A stretch of 64,000 nt of DNA from Pseudomonas canadensis. GTDB lineage: Bacteria; Pseudomonadota; Gammaproteobacteria; Pseudomonadales; Pseudomonadaceae. Below are positions 8,655 through 15,621 of this stretch, piece by piece. Under the pieces are notes generated by a model. It ran no database searches and had not been told where the DNA came from. It worked only from the letters and a program-made list of their open reading frames with translations. Numbering within the stretch: position 1 is the stretch's first letter; every line of letters starts with the position of its first letter. The DNA lies in the NCBI RefSeq assembly GCF_000503215.1, contig NZ_AYTD01000013.1, forward strand, positions 734,009 through 798,008. Direction: 5' to 3'. The translations under genes were made by a program, and so were the position numbers.

Positions 8655-9866
8655 TTAATGTGCCACGACTGCCGCACCCGCCCGTTGCCCGGGCTTGAAG
8701 CCATGCTCGCGCGCCGCCCACGCGATCACCAGCGCCACTCCGATCAACACCAGCATTGCCCACGGAAACGACGCCACGCCCCAGGTGTCCAGCAACACCC
8801 CGCCGACCACACCGCTGCCGGCAATCGCGCTGTTCCACGCCACCACATTCAGCGACAGGGCCACGTCCGCGCCGTCCCCCGCTGCATCGGCCAAGGCGGT
8901 CTGCAGCAAAGTCGCGGCGCCGCCGAAACTCAGGCCCCACACCGCCACGCCGACGTAGATCACCTCAGGTACATTCCCCAGGAAGCCGAACACCAGGCTT
9001 ATCGCCGCAAAGGTCACCAAACTCACCAGCACGGTTTTACGCAGCAGCGGCTCAACCAATTTGGCCGTAAGCCAGATCCCTGCCAACGCGGCGACCCCGA
9101 ACGCCAACAGCACCAAGTCAACTCGGTCGGTCAAACCGGCAGGCAGCACGAACGGCGCAATGTAGGTGTAGAGCATGTTGTGCGCCAGCATCCAGCTGAT
9201 CACCACCGCCAGCACCGGCCGTACGCCCGGTGTGGTCAACACCTTGCCCAAGGACAGGCGTTGATGTGCGGGTTGAGGCGCGTAGTCCGGGACTTTCACC
9301 AACACCCACGCAATCAGCACCAGGCTCACCGCCGACATCAAGCCAAAGGTCGTGCGCCAGCCCACCAGTCCACCCAGCCACGTACCCAACGGCACACCCA
9401 ACGACAAAGCAATCGGCGTACCGACCATCGCCAGTGCCAGTGCCCTGCCCTGTTGGTGCGGCGCAACCATGCGCCGGGCGTAACCGGCCAGCAGGCTCCA
9501 GGCCAGCCCTGCCGCCACACCGGCAAAGAACCGCGCCACCAGGGTAATGCCGTAGTGAGACGACAACGCGGTGATGGAGTTGAACAGCAAAAAGCCGACG
9601 ATGGTCAGCAACAACACATTGCGCCGCCGCCACCCACGGGTGGCGATGGTCATGGGAATCACCGCCAGCACCGAGCCCAAGGCATAGGCCGTGACCATCT
9701 GCCCGGCCATCGACGGCGAAATCGCCAGCCCCTCGCTGATCAACGGCAACAGGCCCGCCGGTAGCGTTTCGGTGACGATGCAGATGAAGCCGGTCATGGC
9801 CAGGGCAAGCAAAGCACCGATGGGCAAACGGTCGGATGACGCCGGTAACGTAAGTGAGGGGGTCAC
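8655..9866 (-). CDS. MFS transporter, DHA1/AraJ-like drug or sugar efflux family
   Basis: 403 residues with 12 hydrophobic segments. The first cytoplasmic loop contains TIATRGWRRRN in place of the GxxxDRxGRR motif. Segment 5 has the efflux motif C pattern (ALAMVGTPIALSLGVPLG), typical of DHA1 proton-driven exporters such as AraJ, YdhP and Bcr-type pumps. It is transcribed away from a TetR-family gene across a 121-base gap holding two matched operator-like sequences, so export of a compound sensed by that regulator is the natural reading. The substrate cannot be inferred. Confidence 0.85.
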   Translation of the reverse strand: MTPSLTLPASSDRLPIGALLALAMTGFICIVTETLPAGLLPLISEGLAISPSMAGQMVTAYALGSVLAVIPMTIATRGWRRRNVLLLTIVGFLLFNSITALSSHYGITLVARFFAGVAAGLAWSLLAGYARRMVAPHQQGRALALAMVGTPIALSLGVPLGTWLGGLVGWRTTFGLMSAVSLVLIAWVLVKVPDYAPQPAHQRLSLGKVLTTPGVRPVLAVVISWMLAHNMLYTYIAPFVLPAGLTDRVDLVLLAFGVAALAGIWLTAKLVEPLLRKTVLVSLVTFAAISLVFGFLGNVPEVIYVGVAVWGLSFGGAATLLQTALADAAGDGADVALSLNVVAWNSAIAGSGVVGGVLLDTWGVASFPWAMLVLIGVALVIAWAAREHGFKPGQRAGAAVVAH

Positions 9867-9891
9867 GGGAAACTCCTTTAGCGGGACTTAG

Positions 9892-9904
9892 ATACTGATC
9901 GATA
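9892..9904 (+). promoter_or_regulatory. Operator-like half of an inverted pair (MFS side)
   Basis: ATACTGATCGATA lies 26 bases upstream of the MFS start codon. Its partner on the other strand at 9947-9959 reads ATACTAGTCGATA, identical at 11 of 13 positions. A copy placed before each divergent gene is the arrangement expected for an autoregulated TetR-family repressor. Confidence 0.5.
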
Positions 9905-9946
9905 TAGATGTTGCAGGCGAGCGTCGCGCGTTGTCAACGACTTATG

Positions 9947-9959
9947 TATCGACTAGTAT
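9947..9959 (-). promoter_or_regulatory. Operator-like half of an inverted pair (TetR side)
   Basis: TATCGACTAGTAT on the plus strand is the inverted partner of the site at 9892-9904. It lies 28 bases upstream of the TetR-family ATG, where binding would block that promoter. This is inferred from the repeat and its position. Confidence 0.5.
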
Positions 9960-9987
9960 TTATCTCGCTATCCACCGGAGACCAGAC

Positions 9988-10692
9988 ATGGCACAGATGG
10001 GCCGCCCCCGCACTTTCGACCGCGAACACGCCGTAGACCAGGCGTTGCACCTGTTCTGGCAGCACGGCTACGACGCCACCTCCCTCGCCCAGCTCAAGGC
10101 CGGCTTGGGTGGCGGTATTTCCGCGCCGAGTTTTTATGCGGCGTTCGGCTCCAAAGAGGCGTTGTTCGATGAATGCGTGCAGCGTTATCTGGCAACCTAC
10201 GCCCAGGTCACCGAATGCCTGTGGGACGAAAGCCTGTTACCGCGCAAGGCGGTTGAAACAGCGCTGCGCCAGTCGGCACGCATGCAGTGCGAAGACGGCC
10301 ACCCCAAGGGCTGCATGGTAGCGCTGGGGGTGATGAGCGCACCGAGCCCGGAGAATGCGCGGGTGGCGGGTGGGTTGACGCAGTCGCGACGACGCACCAG
10401 TGCGGGGATTGTGGCGTGTGTGGAGCGGGCGATGCGCCTGGGCCAGTTGCCGAAAACGCTCAACCCGACCGTGATGGCGACGGTGTTTGACAGCTTCCTG
10501 CAGGGCATTTCGATCCTGGCGCGGGACAATGTGCCCCATGCAACCATCGACGCAGCGATCAGCCAACTGCTGTTGACCTGGGATATCGCCGCCTCTACGG
10601 CGCCGCCCATTCGTCCCGACACTGCATCAGGAAATCCACAAACGCCCGCACCCGATGCGGCACATAGCGCCCATGGGGATACAACAAGGTAA
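9988..10692 (+). CDS. TetR/AcrR family transcriptional repressor
   Basis: 234 residues from the ATG at 9988, which has GGAG seven bases upstream; the frame continues to 9931 but lacks a ribosome site there. The N-terminal HTH (GRPRTFDREHAVDQALHLFWQHGYDATSLAQLKAG, residues about 5-40, with FYAAFGSKEALFDECV after it) is typical of the YcdC/AcrR class with a C-terminal ligand pocket. It should repress the divergent MFS gene. The last ~30 residues (rich in Pro, Ala, Thr) run 98 bases into the convergent LysR gene and do not look like a TetR fold, so the original stop may have been lost. Confidence 0.88.
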   Translation: MAQMGRPRTFDREHAVDQALHLFWQHGYDATSLAQLKAGLGGGISAPSFYAAFGSKEALFDECVQRYLATYAQVTECLWDESLLPRKAVETALRQSARMQCEDGHPKGCMVALGVMSAPSPENARVAGGLTQSRRRTSAGIVACVERAMRLGQLPKTLNPTVMATVFDSFLQGISILARDNVPHATIDAAISQLLLTWDIAASTAPPIRPDTASGNPQTPAPDAAHSAHGDTTR

Positions 10693-11518
10693 ACGGCCGC
10701 GAGCGCCCGCCAAACGGTTGCAACACCTCCACCAGGCTGCCAGTGGCCAACTCCTGCTCGACAATGAACTTGTAGGTCTGGAACAACCCCGCGCCATGCT
10801 TGGCCAGGGTCACGCCGCCAAGTACATCGTCGGAGCAACTGTACCCCGCCTCCCCCGCATATTCCTGAGGTTTACCATCCACCTGGAATAACCATGAGAT
10901 GCGCCGGCCACTGCTCGGCAGTTCGTACTGGATGCATTCATGGGCGGGCAAATCTTCCAACGTCTGTGGGATGCCGGCGCGCTTCAGGTAGGACGGTGAC
11001 GCCACTACCACCAATTCGCCGTCTTCCAACAGGCGGGCAATCAGCGACGAGTCCGGCTGGGCGCGCACGCGAATGGCCAGGTCATACCCTTCGGCGACAA
11101 AGTCGATATTGCGGTTACTGATGTGGATATCCACCGTGACTTGTGGGTACAGCGCACGAAACTTCGGCAGCAGCGGCAACAAGCGGTGATGGGCATAGGT
11201 GGTAGGAATGCTGATGCGCAGCAGGCCCGACGGCACGGCCTGTGCGCCCATCACTTCCTGCTGGGCTTCCACCAGTTGGGTCAGGGCCTGGCGGCATTGC
11301 TCGAAGAACGTCCGGCCGCTGTCGGTGAGACGGATGCTGCGGGTGGTGCGCACAAACAGGCGTGAACCCAGGCGCTCTTCCAGGCGCGAGATGCTGCGGC
11401 TCACGGCAGCCGGGGTGACACCCGCCACCTGCGCGGCGGCGGTGAAGCTGCTGGCTTCGGCGGCGAGGCAGAAGAGTTCGATACTGCCGAGCTGCAAATC
11501 TTCGAAATGGCGTTTCAT
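10595..11518 (-). CDS. LysR family transcriptional regulator
   Basis: 307 residues from the ATG at 11518; the frame extends to 11590 but family alignment starts at MKRHFEDLQLGSIELFCLAAE. HTH is at residues about 10-60 (SSFTAAAQVAGVTPAAVSRSISRLEERLG), followed by a periplasmic-binding-protein-like effector domain (GLLRISIPTTYAHHRLLPLLPKF). It resembles the CrgA/PA-type LysR group that often controls adjacent oxidoreductases, but no divergent target lies here: upstream is the terminator of ibpA. Its final 98 bases are shared with the convergent TetR gene. Confidence 0.88.
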   Translation of the reverse strand: MKRHFEDLQLGSIELFCLAAEASSFTAAAQVAGVTPAAVSRSISRLEERLGSRLFVRTTRSIRLTDSGRTFFEQCRQALTQLVEAQQEVMGAQAVPSGLLRISIPTTYAHHRLLPLLPKFRALYPQVTVDIHISNRNIDFVAEGYDLAIRVRAQPDSSLIARLLEDGELVVVASPSYLKRAGIPQTLEDLPAHECIQYELPSSGRRISWLFQVDGKPQEYAGEAGYSCSDDVLGGVTLAKHGAGLFQTYKFIVEQELATGSLVEVLQPFGGRSRPFTLLYPHGRYVPHRVRAFVDFLMQCRDEWAAP

Positions 11519-11624
11519 GATCGCTCCCTGGAACAACAGCCGCGAGAAATTGCAGCACGCCTGTACCAGTTGCGCCACCTCTTGATTCAACCCGTATTGC
11601 CTGCGCGTTAGCGAGGGTCTTACG

Positions 11625-11654
11625 AATAAAGGCGCTCCTTAGAGCGCCTTTATT
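11625..11654 (-). terminator. Intrinsic terminator of ibpA
   Basis: AATAAAGGCGCTC, a CTTA loop region and GAGCGCCTTTATT form a near-perfect stem with A/T flanks, nine bases beyond the ibpA stop codon. Read leftwards it gives a GC stem followed by T-rich sequence. Confidence 0.85.
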
Positions 11655-11663
11655 CATTTCAAC

Positions 11664-12122
11664 TCACTGCTCGCCAATGGATTTCACATCAGCCTTGGCA
11701 GCGCCACCAATCGCAATGCGTTTAGGCTTGGCTTCCTCCGGTACTACCCTGAGCAAGTCGATGCTCAGTAAACCATTGGAAAGCTGCGCGCCTTGCACCT
11801 CGATGTGGTCGACCAGGCGGAACGACAGACGGAACGCGCGCTGGGCGATGCCTTGGTGCAGGTAGGTGATGCCCTCGTTGTGTTCACGTTTGCCGCCGGC
11901 GACCGTCAACACGCCCTTTTCCACCTGGATTTCCAGGTCATCTTCCACCAGGCCTGCTGCTGCGATGACGATTCGGTAGTGGTCATCGCCATGCTTTTCG
12001 ACGTTGTGGGGTGGATAGGTGGTACCGGCCTCGCTGCGAAGCGCCGATTCGAAAAGGTCGTTGAAACGGTCAAAGCCGACAGAATGGCGGAACAGTGGGG
12101 CCAACGAAAGAGTAGTAGCCAT
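11664..12122 (-). CDS. ibpA: Small heat-shock protein Hsp20, IbpA type
   Basis: 152 residues. This is an ATP-independent holdase that binds unfolding proteins in the cytosol and hands them to DnaK/ClpB. The N-terminal arm (SLAPLFRHSVGFDRFNDLFE) is followed by an alpha-crystallin domain at residues about 38-128, ending in NGLLSIDLLRVVPEE, and a C-terminal IxI anchor (RIAIGG) used for oligomer assembly. It matches pseudomonad IbpA in length and order. A sigma32-like promoter lies upstream and the leader has inverted repeats. CAGGAG precedes the ATG by eight bases. A clear terminator closes the unit, so it is monocistronic. Confidence 0.93.
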   Translation of the reverse strand: MATTLSLAPLFRHSVGFDRFNDLFESALRSEAGTTYPPHNVEKHGDDHYRIVIAAAGLVEDDLEIQVEKGVLTVAGGKREHNEGITYLHQGIAQRAFRLSFRLVDHIEVQGAQLSNGLLSIDLLRVVPEEAKPKRIAIGGAAKADVKSIGEQ

Positions 12123-12189
12123 TGCAAAATCTCCTGAGGTTTCTCCAAGTGATTTGGTACGCGACCCGGATTCGGCATCGCGTAAAACC

Positions 12190-12218
12190 TAAATAGGTTC
12201 AGGCGATAAATTTTCAAG
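12190..12218 (-). promoter_or_regulatory. Sigma32-type heat-shock promoter of ibpA
   Basis: On the minus strand CTTGAAA (12218-12212) is followed after 13 bases by ACCTATTTA (12198-12190). The E. coli sigma32 consensus is CTTGAAA-N11-16-CCCCATNT. The -35 is perfect and the -10 differs at two positions. The ibpA start codon is about 68 bases downstream, and the leader contains AACCTAAATAGGTT and GCGA/TCGC inverted repeats that could form a thermosensor-like structure. Confidence 0.6.
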
Positions 12219-12420
12219 CGGCACCCACAAAAAAATTTTATCCGGTGCACGGGGGCCTGAGGAAATGCGGTAGCTGCGGGCCCACGCCACCGACGATGCC
12301 CCGCTTGAACGGCAACTGGCGCGTCGGGCCGTCGGCCAGGGTGGCGAACTCGGCATAGATCTGGTTAAAGCCTGCATCGCTGCAGGCTTTTCTTTGTCCG
12401 CTGACCCGTCATGAGAAGGG
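12219..12420 (+). other. Gene remnant or non-coding stretch between ibpA and mesX
   Basis: No complete gene is visible. One plus-strand frame is open from about 12277 to a TGA at 12411-12413 and reads DAPLERQLARRAVGQGGELG then DLVKACIAAG. It is preceded by an in-frame TAG and has no start or ribosome site, so at most it is the tail of a lost gene. It carries a terminator-like hairpin within it. Confidence 0.3.
12367..12396 (+). terminator. Terminator-like hairpin
   Basis: AAAGCCTGC, a six-base loop and GCAGGCTTT form a perfect nine-base stem, followed by TCTTTG. It would end any transcript reading rightwards toward mesX and insulates the mesX promoter. Confidence 0.55.
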
Positions 12421-12432
12421 CTAACGATTCAG

Positions 12433-12445
12433 TGAAATCAATTCA
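12433..12445 (+). promoter_or_regulatory. MetR box upstream of mesX
   Basis: TGAAATCAATTCA fits the MetR consensus TGAANNNNNTTCA exactly. It sits immediately upstream of a plausible -35 element, centred near -44 from the expected start site, a normal activator position. MetR is the LysR-type activator of methionine genes responding to homocysteine, so it matches the methionine synthase operon that follows. Confidence 0.6.
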
Positions 12446-12447
12446 TT

Positions 12448-12476
12448 TTCACTCAAGCAATCGCCCAGCCTAGAAT
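12448..12476 (+). promoter_or_regulatory. Probable sigma70 promoter of the mesX operon
   Basis: TTCACT (12448-12453), 17 bases, then TAGAAT (12471-12476). The -10 matches five of six consensus bases; the -35 is weak (four of six), as expected for an activator-dependent promoter with the MetR box next to it. The mesX ATG lies about 90 bases downstream. Confidence 0.5.
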
Positions 12477-12568
12477 GTTTGTTAATTAAAGACACTGTAA
12501 AGACCTCTGAGTGAAAACCAGATGAGACGTTCTTTCAGGTTTATCTCAGACATCAGGGTGCCAGGGTA

Positions 12569-13552
12569 ATGAGCAAAGCATTCACGTTCAGCATTAAGCG
12601 AATTCGTTTCGACGAAAACTATCAACCGTCCGAAAACACGCGCATCACGACCAACTTCGCCAATTTGGCGAGAGGCAAAAGTCGTCAAGAGAACCTGCGC
12701 AATACGTTGAGGATGATTGACAACCGCTTTAATACCCTGGCGCATTGGGACAACCCCAAAGGTGATCGTTACACCGTCGAACTTGAAATCATTTCCGTTG
12801 AGATGGCTATCGATGCGGACAGCAGTACCAACGCCATCCCCCTGATTGAAATATTGAAATCGAACATTATTGATCACACGACCAACGAGCGTATTGAAGG
12901 CATTGTAGGCAATAACTTCTCCTCTTACGTGCGTGATTATGACTTTAGTGTGGTGTTGTTGGGGCACAACAAAGATCAGCCACAATTCAGCACGCCGGAG
13001 AACTTTGGCGAGCTGCACGGAAAGCTATTCAAATGCTTCGTCAACTCAGACGCCTACAAGGAAAACTTCAATAAACTGCCGGTTATCTGCCTGAGCGTTT
13101 CAAACACCAAAACCTACCACCGGACCGAGAACCAACATCCTGTCTTGGGCATTGAATACCAGCAGGATGAATACTCGTTAACGGATGAATATTTCAAGAA
13201 GATGGGGTTGAAGGTTCGCTACTTCATGCCATCCAACAGCGTTGCGCCATTGGCATTTTATTTTTCCGGCGATTTGCTCAGTGATTACACACCTCTTGAG
13301 CTGATCAGTACCATTAGCACCATGGACACGTTCCAAAAGATTTACCGGCCTGAAATCTACAACGCCAATTCGGCAGCCGGACAATCCTACCAACCCAGTT
13401 TGAAGCATCAGGACTATTCATTAACCCTGATTGTTTATGACCGCGAAGAACGTAGCCGGCTGGCTATCGAGCAAGGAAAGTTTGTCGAAGAGAACTTCAT
13501 CAAACCCTACCACGCTGTTCTTGAGCAGTGGTCCGCTCATTGCGCGCTTTGA
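12569..13552 (+). CDS. mesX: MesX, DUF1852 partner of the folate-independent methionine synthase MesD
   Basis: 327 residues. The N-terminus MSKAFTFSIKRIRFDENY, the segment RITTNFANLARG and the central ENLRNTLRMIDNRFN are typical of DUF1852. This family is found next to MesD-type core methionine synthases and is needed for their activity in oxygen-dependent methionine synthesis. Its exact reaction is not established; a role in making or presenting the methyl donor is supposed. Base composition is visibly AT-richer than neighbouring genes, hinting at horizontal gain. CAGGG precedes the ATG. mesD begins 26 bases after the stop, so the two are co-transcribed. Confidence 0.88.
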   Translation: MSKAFTFSIKRIRFDENYQPSENTRITTNFANLARGKSRQENLRNTLRMIDNRFNTLAHWDNPKGDRYTVELEIISVEMAIDADSSTNAIPLIEILKSNIIDHTTNERIEGIVGNNFSSYVRDYDFSVVLLGHNKDQPQFSTPENFGELHGKLFKCFVNSDAYKENFNKLPVICLSVSNTKTYHRTENQHPVLGIEYQQDEYSLTDEYFKKMGLKVRYFMPSNSVAPLAFYFSGDLLSDYTPLELISTISTMDTFQKIYRPEIYNANSAAGQSYQPSLKHQDYSLTLIVYDREERSRLAIEQGKFVEENFIKPYHAVLEQWSAHCAL

Positions 13553-13578
13553 CTTATCAGAATACAAGGTCACCCATC

Positions 13579-14607
13579 GTGAAAAAATTACTACCCACTT
13601 CAACTGCTGGCAGCCTGCCTAAACCCGTTTGGCTTGCCCAACCTGAAACGCTTTGGTCACCCTGGAAACTGCAAGACGAGGCACTGGTTGAAGGCAAACA
13701 CGATGCTTTGCGTTTGTCGTTGCAAGAACAACAAAACGCCGGCATTGACATCGTCAGCGATGGCGAACAAACACGCCAACACTTCGTCACGACCTTCATT
13801 GAACACCTGGACGGCGTTGACTTTGAGAAACGTGAAACCGTCCGGATTCGTGATCGCTATGATGCAAGCGTCCCCACGGTCGTGGGCGCAGTGTCTCGCC
13901 AAAAGCCTGTGTTTGTTGAGGACGCCAAGTTCTTGCGCCAACAAACCAGGCAGCCGATAAAGTGGGCGCTGCCAGGGCCCATGACGATGATCGACACGCT
14001 GTATGACAACCACTATAAAAGTCGCGAAAAGCTGGCGTGGGAATTTGCCAAGATTCTCAATCAGGAAGCCAGGGAACTGGAGGCGGCGGGTGTCGACATT
14101 ATCCAGTTTGACGAGCCGGCCTTTAACGTCTTCTTTGACGAGGTGAATGATTGGGGCGTTGCCACCCTGGAAAGGGCCATTGAAGGCCTCAAATGTGAAA
14201 CGGCGGTGCATATTTGCTATGGCTATGGCATCAAGGCCAATACCGATTGGAAGAAGACGCTGGGTTCAGAGTGGCGACAGTACGAAGAAGCCTTTCCAAA
14301 GCTGCAAAAATCCAGCATCGATATCATCTCGTTGGAATGTCACAACTCGCATGTCCCCATGGATTTGATCGAACTCATTCGCGGCAAAAAAGTCATGGTA
14401 GGGGCCATTGATGTGGCCAACCACGCCATTGAAACGCCCGAAGAAGTCGCCAACACCCTACGCAAAGCGCTTCAATTTGTAGACGCCGACAAGCTCTACC
14501 CTTGCACCAACTGTGGCATGGCCCCGCTGCCTCGCCAGGTAGCCAGAGGCAAGCTGAATGCACTGAGTGCAGGCGCGGAAATCGTTCGAAGAGAGCTCTC
14601 GAACTAG
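13579..14607 (+). CDS. mesD: MesD, core-type cobalamin-independent methionine synthase
   Basis: 342 residues from a GTG at 13579 with AAGGT nine bases upstream; an extension to 13528 overlaps mesX and is unlikely. It corresponds only to the catalytic C-terminal barrel of MetE. Zinc/homocysteine ligands are visible as HIC near residue 210, the Glu of LECHNSH near 252 and the Cys of TNCGMAP near 312. DGEQTR near residue 56 and QFDEPAF near 175 line the active site. Lacking the MetE folate-binding half, such proteins use another methyl donor. With MesX and a flavin reductase it forms the oxygen-dependent methionine synthase module known from other bacteria. Confidence 0.88.
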   Translation: MKKLLPTSTAGSLPKPVWLAQPETLWSPWKLQDEALVEGKHDALRLSLQEQQNAGIDIVSDGEQTRQHFVTTFIEHLDGVDFEKRETVRIRDRYDASVPTVVGAVSRQKPVFVEDAKFLRQQTRQPIKWALPGPMTMIDTLYDNHYKSREKLAWEFAKILNQEARELEAAGVDIIQFDEPAFNVFFDEVNDWGVATLERAIEGLKCETAVHICYGYGIKANTDWKKTLGSEWRQYEEAFPKLQKSSIDIISLECHNSHVPMDLIELIRGKKVMVGAIDVANHAIETPEEVANTLRKALQFVDADKLYPCTNCGMAPLPRQVARGKLNALSAGAEIVRRELSN

Positions 14608-14613
14608 TGCCGG

Positions 14614-14673
14614 GCGAAGGCCAGAAAGAGCGCATGGCAGATTTTAAAATGCCACGCCACTTCGGGCCTTCGC
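14614..14673 (+). other. Hairpin between mesD and the flavin reductase gene
   Basis: GCGAAGGCC (14614-14622) pairs with GGCCTTCGC (14665-14673), and an inner stem forms from TGGCA and TGCCA around an A/T core. It lacks a T-tract, so it more likely tunes message stability or partial read-through into the flavin reductase than ends transcription. Confidence 0.45.
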
Positions 14674-14707
14674 GCTTTCATACAGCACCCACTATTCAGG
14701 ATTCACT

Positions 14708-15220
14708 ATGTCACTCTCCAATACCGCTATCGAGCCATTGTGCTTTCGCGAAGCGCTCGGGCACTACGCATCCGGTATCACAGTGATTACATCCCATGTG
14801 GATGATGAGCCGATTGGCTTTACTTGCCAGTCATTCTATAGCGTGTCGATGAGCCCGCCGCTGGTGTCATTCAGCGTCATGTCCAACTCGGCCAGCTATC
14901 CCAAGATTCGCCAGGCAGGTCGATTCGCGGTGAATATCCTGTCAGTTGAGCAGGTCAGGATTTCCAACCAGTTCGCCCGTCGAGGCACGGATAAATGGCA
15001 CGGCATCGAATGGCAGGAATCGCCGCTGGGTAATCCGGTCATTGCCGGCAGCCTGCATTGGCTGGATTGTGAAATCCACGCCGAGCACGTCGCGGGTGAT
15101 CACCTGATCGTGATTGGTGAAGTGAAAGCGCTGGATTTATCCAAAGAAGCTGTTGCGACGCGGCCATTGCTGTATTTCAAAGGGCAATATTGCAACATAG
15201 GTGTGCATGGCATCGTTTGA
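14708..15220 (+). CDS. Flavin reductase domain protein (FMN-dependent, HpaC-like)
   Basis: 170 residues. The segments YASGITVITSH, GFTCQSFYSVSMSPPLVSFS and FAVNILSVEQ match the flavin-reductase-like split-barrel that binds FMN and reduces it with NAD(P)H. Such proteins supply reduced flavin to a partner oxygenase. Placed directly after mesX and mesD, the natural reading is that it supplies reduced flavin for the oxygen-dependent step of methionine synthesis by MesX/MesD. This is the last gene before the tRNA-Asn-derived repeat, so it marks the left end of the backbone. Confidence 0.85.
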   Translation: MSLSNTAIEPLCFREALGHYASGITVITSHVDDEPIGFTCQSFYSVSMSPPLVSFSVMSNSASYPKIRQAGRFAVNILSVEQVRISNQFARRGTDKWHGIEWQESPLGNPVIAGSLHWLDCEIHAEHVAGDHLIVIGEVKALDLSKEAVATRPLLYFKGQYCNIGVHGIV

Positions 15221-15240
15221 GGGTTTATTTGTACGGCCCT

Positions 15241-15491
15241 TTTTTATGTCGCTATCTGCCTCCACGACCTGGACTCGAATCGACCCAATGATTAACAGTC
15301 ACTTGCTAGCTGTTAGGCGCACTGGGGCCACGACGAAATGTGGCGCAGAAAATAGGTTAGCTGCATAGCGTGGGTCGCATGAATGCGTCACGCCAGGAAA
15401 GTTAGTCGGGTTGGGGTGGCTTGTCAAAGCGGGGCAAAGCAATGACCTGTAGGAAAAGGAGGCGCCCTCTGTCAGCTACCGCGCAACCTTC
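15241..15491. repeat. tRNA-Asn-derived remnant plus island-end repeat (copy A)
   Basis: TTTTTATGTCGCTATCTG followed by CTCCACGACCTGGACTCGAA and GATTAACAGTCACTTGCT reproduces the 3' flank, T-arm and anticodon arm of the intact tRNA-Asn at 46641-46716, with deletions in the T-arm and D-arm. After it, about 180 bases (through GGAGGCGCCCTCTGTCAGC) match copy B at 34972-35213 with scattered differences. It lies between the mesX operon and the CDI locus and marks the outer boundary of the islands. The stretch to 15550 has no gene. Confidence 0.85.
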
Positions 15492-15550
15492 ACAAGTTCT
15501 ATTTGGGTCAGTCTTACTCAAGGATTCAGACAATGTCCTATTACATCAAA

Positions 15551-15614
15551 AAAGGGGACAGATTTATTTTCCATTCAGCCTAGCAAATGAATAACAAATA
15601 AATCTGTCCCCTTT
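15551..15614. repeat. Long palindromic element 1 (GGGGACAGATTTATTT arms)
   Basis: Arms AAAGGGGACAGATTTATTT and AAATAAATCTGTCCCCTTT are perfect reverse complements around a 26-base loop. It lies seven bases beyond the stop of the orphan immunity gene and has a close copy beyond the main cdiI. It could act as a terminator, and its form resembles REP-type elements. Confidence 0.85.
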
Positions 15615-15621
15615 CTCGTAT

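Noticed and set aside
12189..12377. A 62-residue minus-strand frame upstream of ibpA
   Set aside because: It covers the sigma32 promoter and a hairpin, and gives a low-complexity product.
15241..15320. A functional second tRNA-Asn
   Set aside because: The D-arm is missing and the T-arm is deleted, so it cannot fold; it is a remnant.
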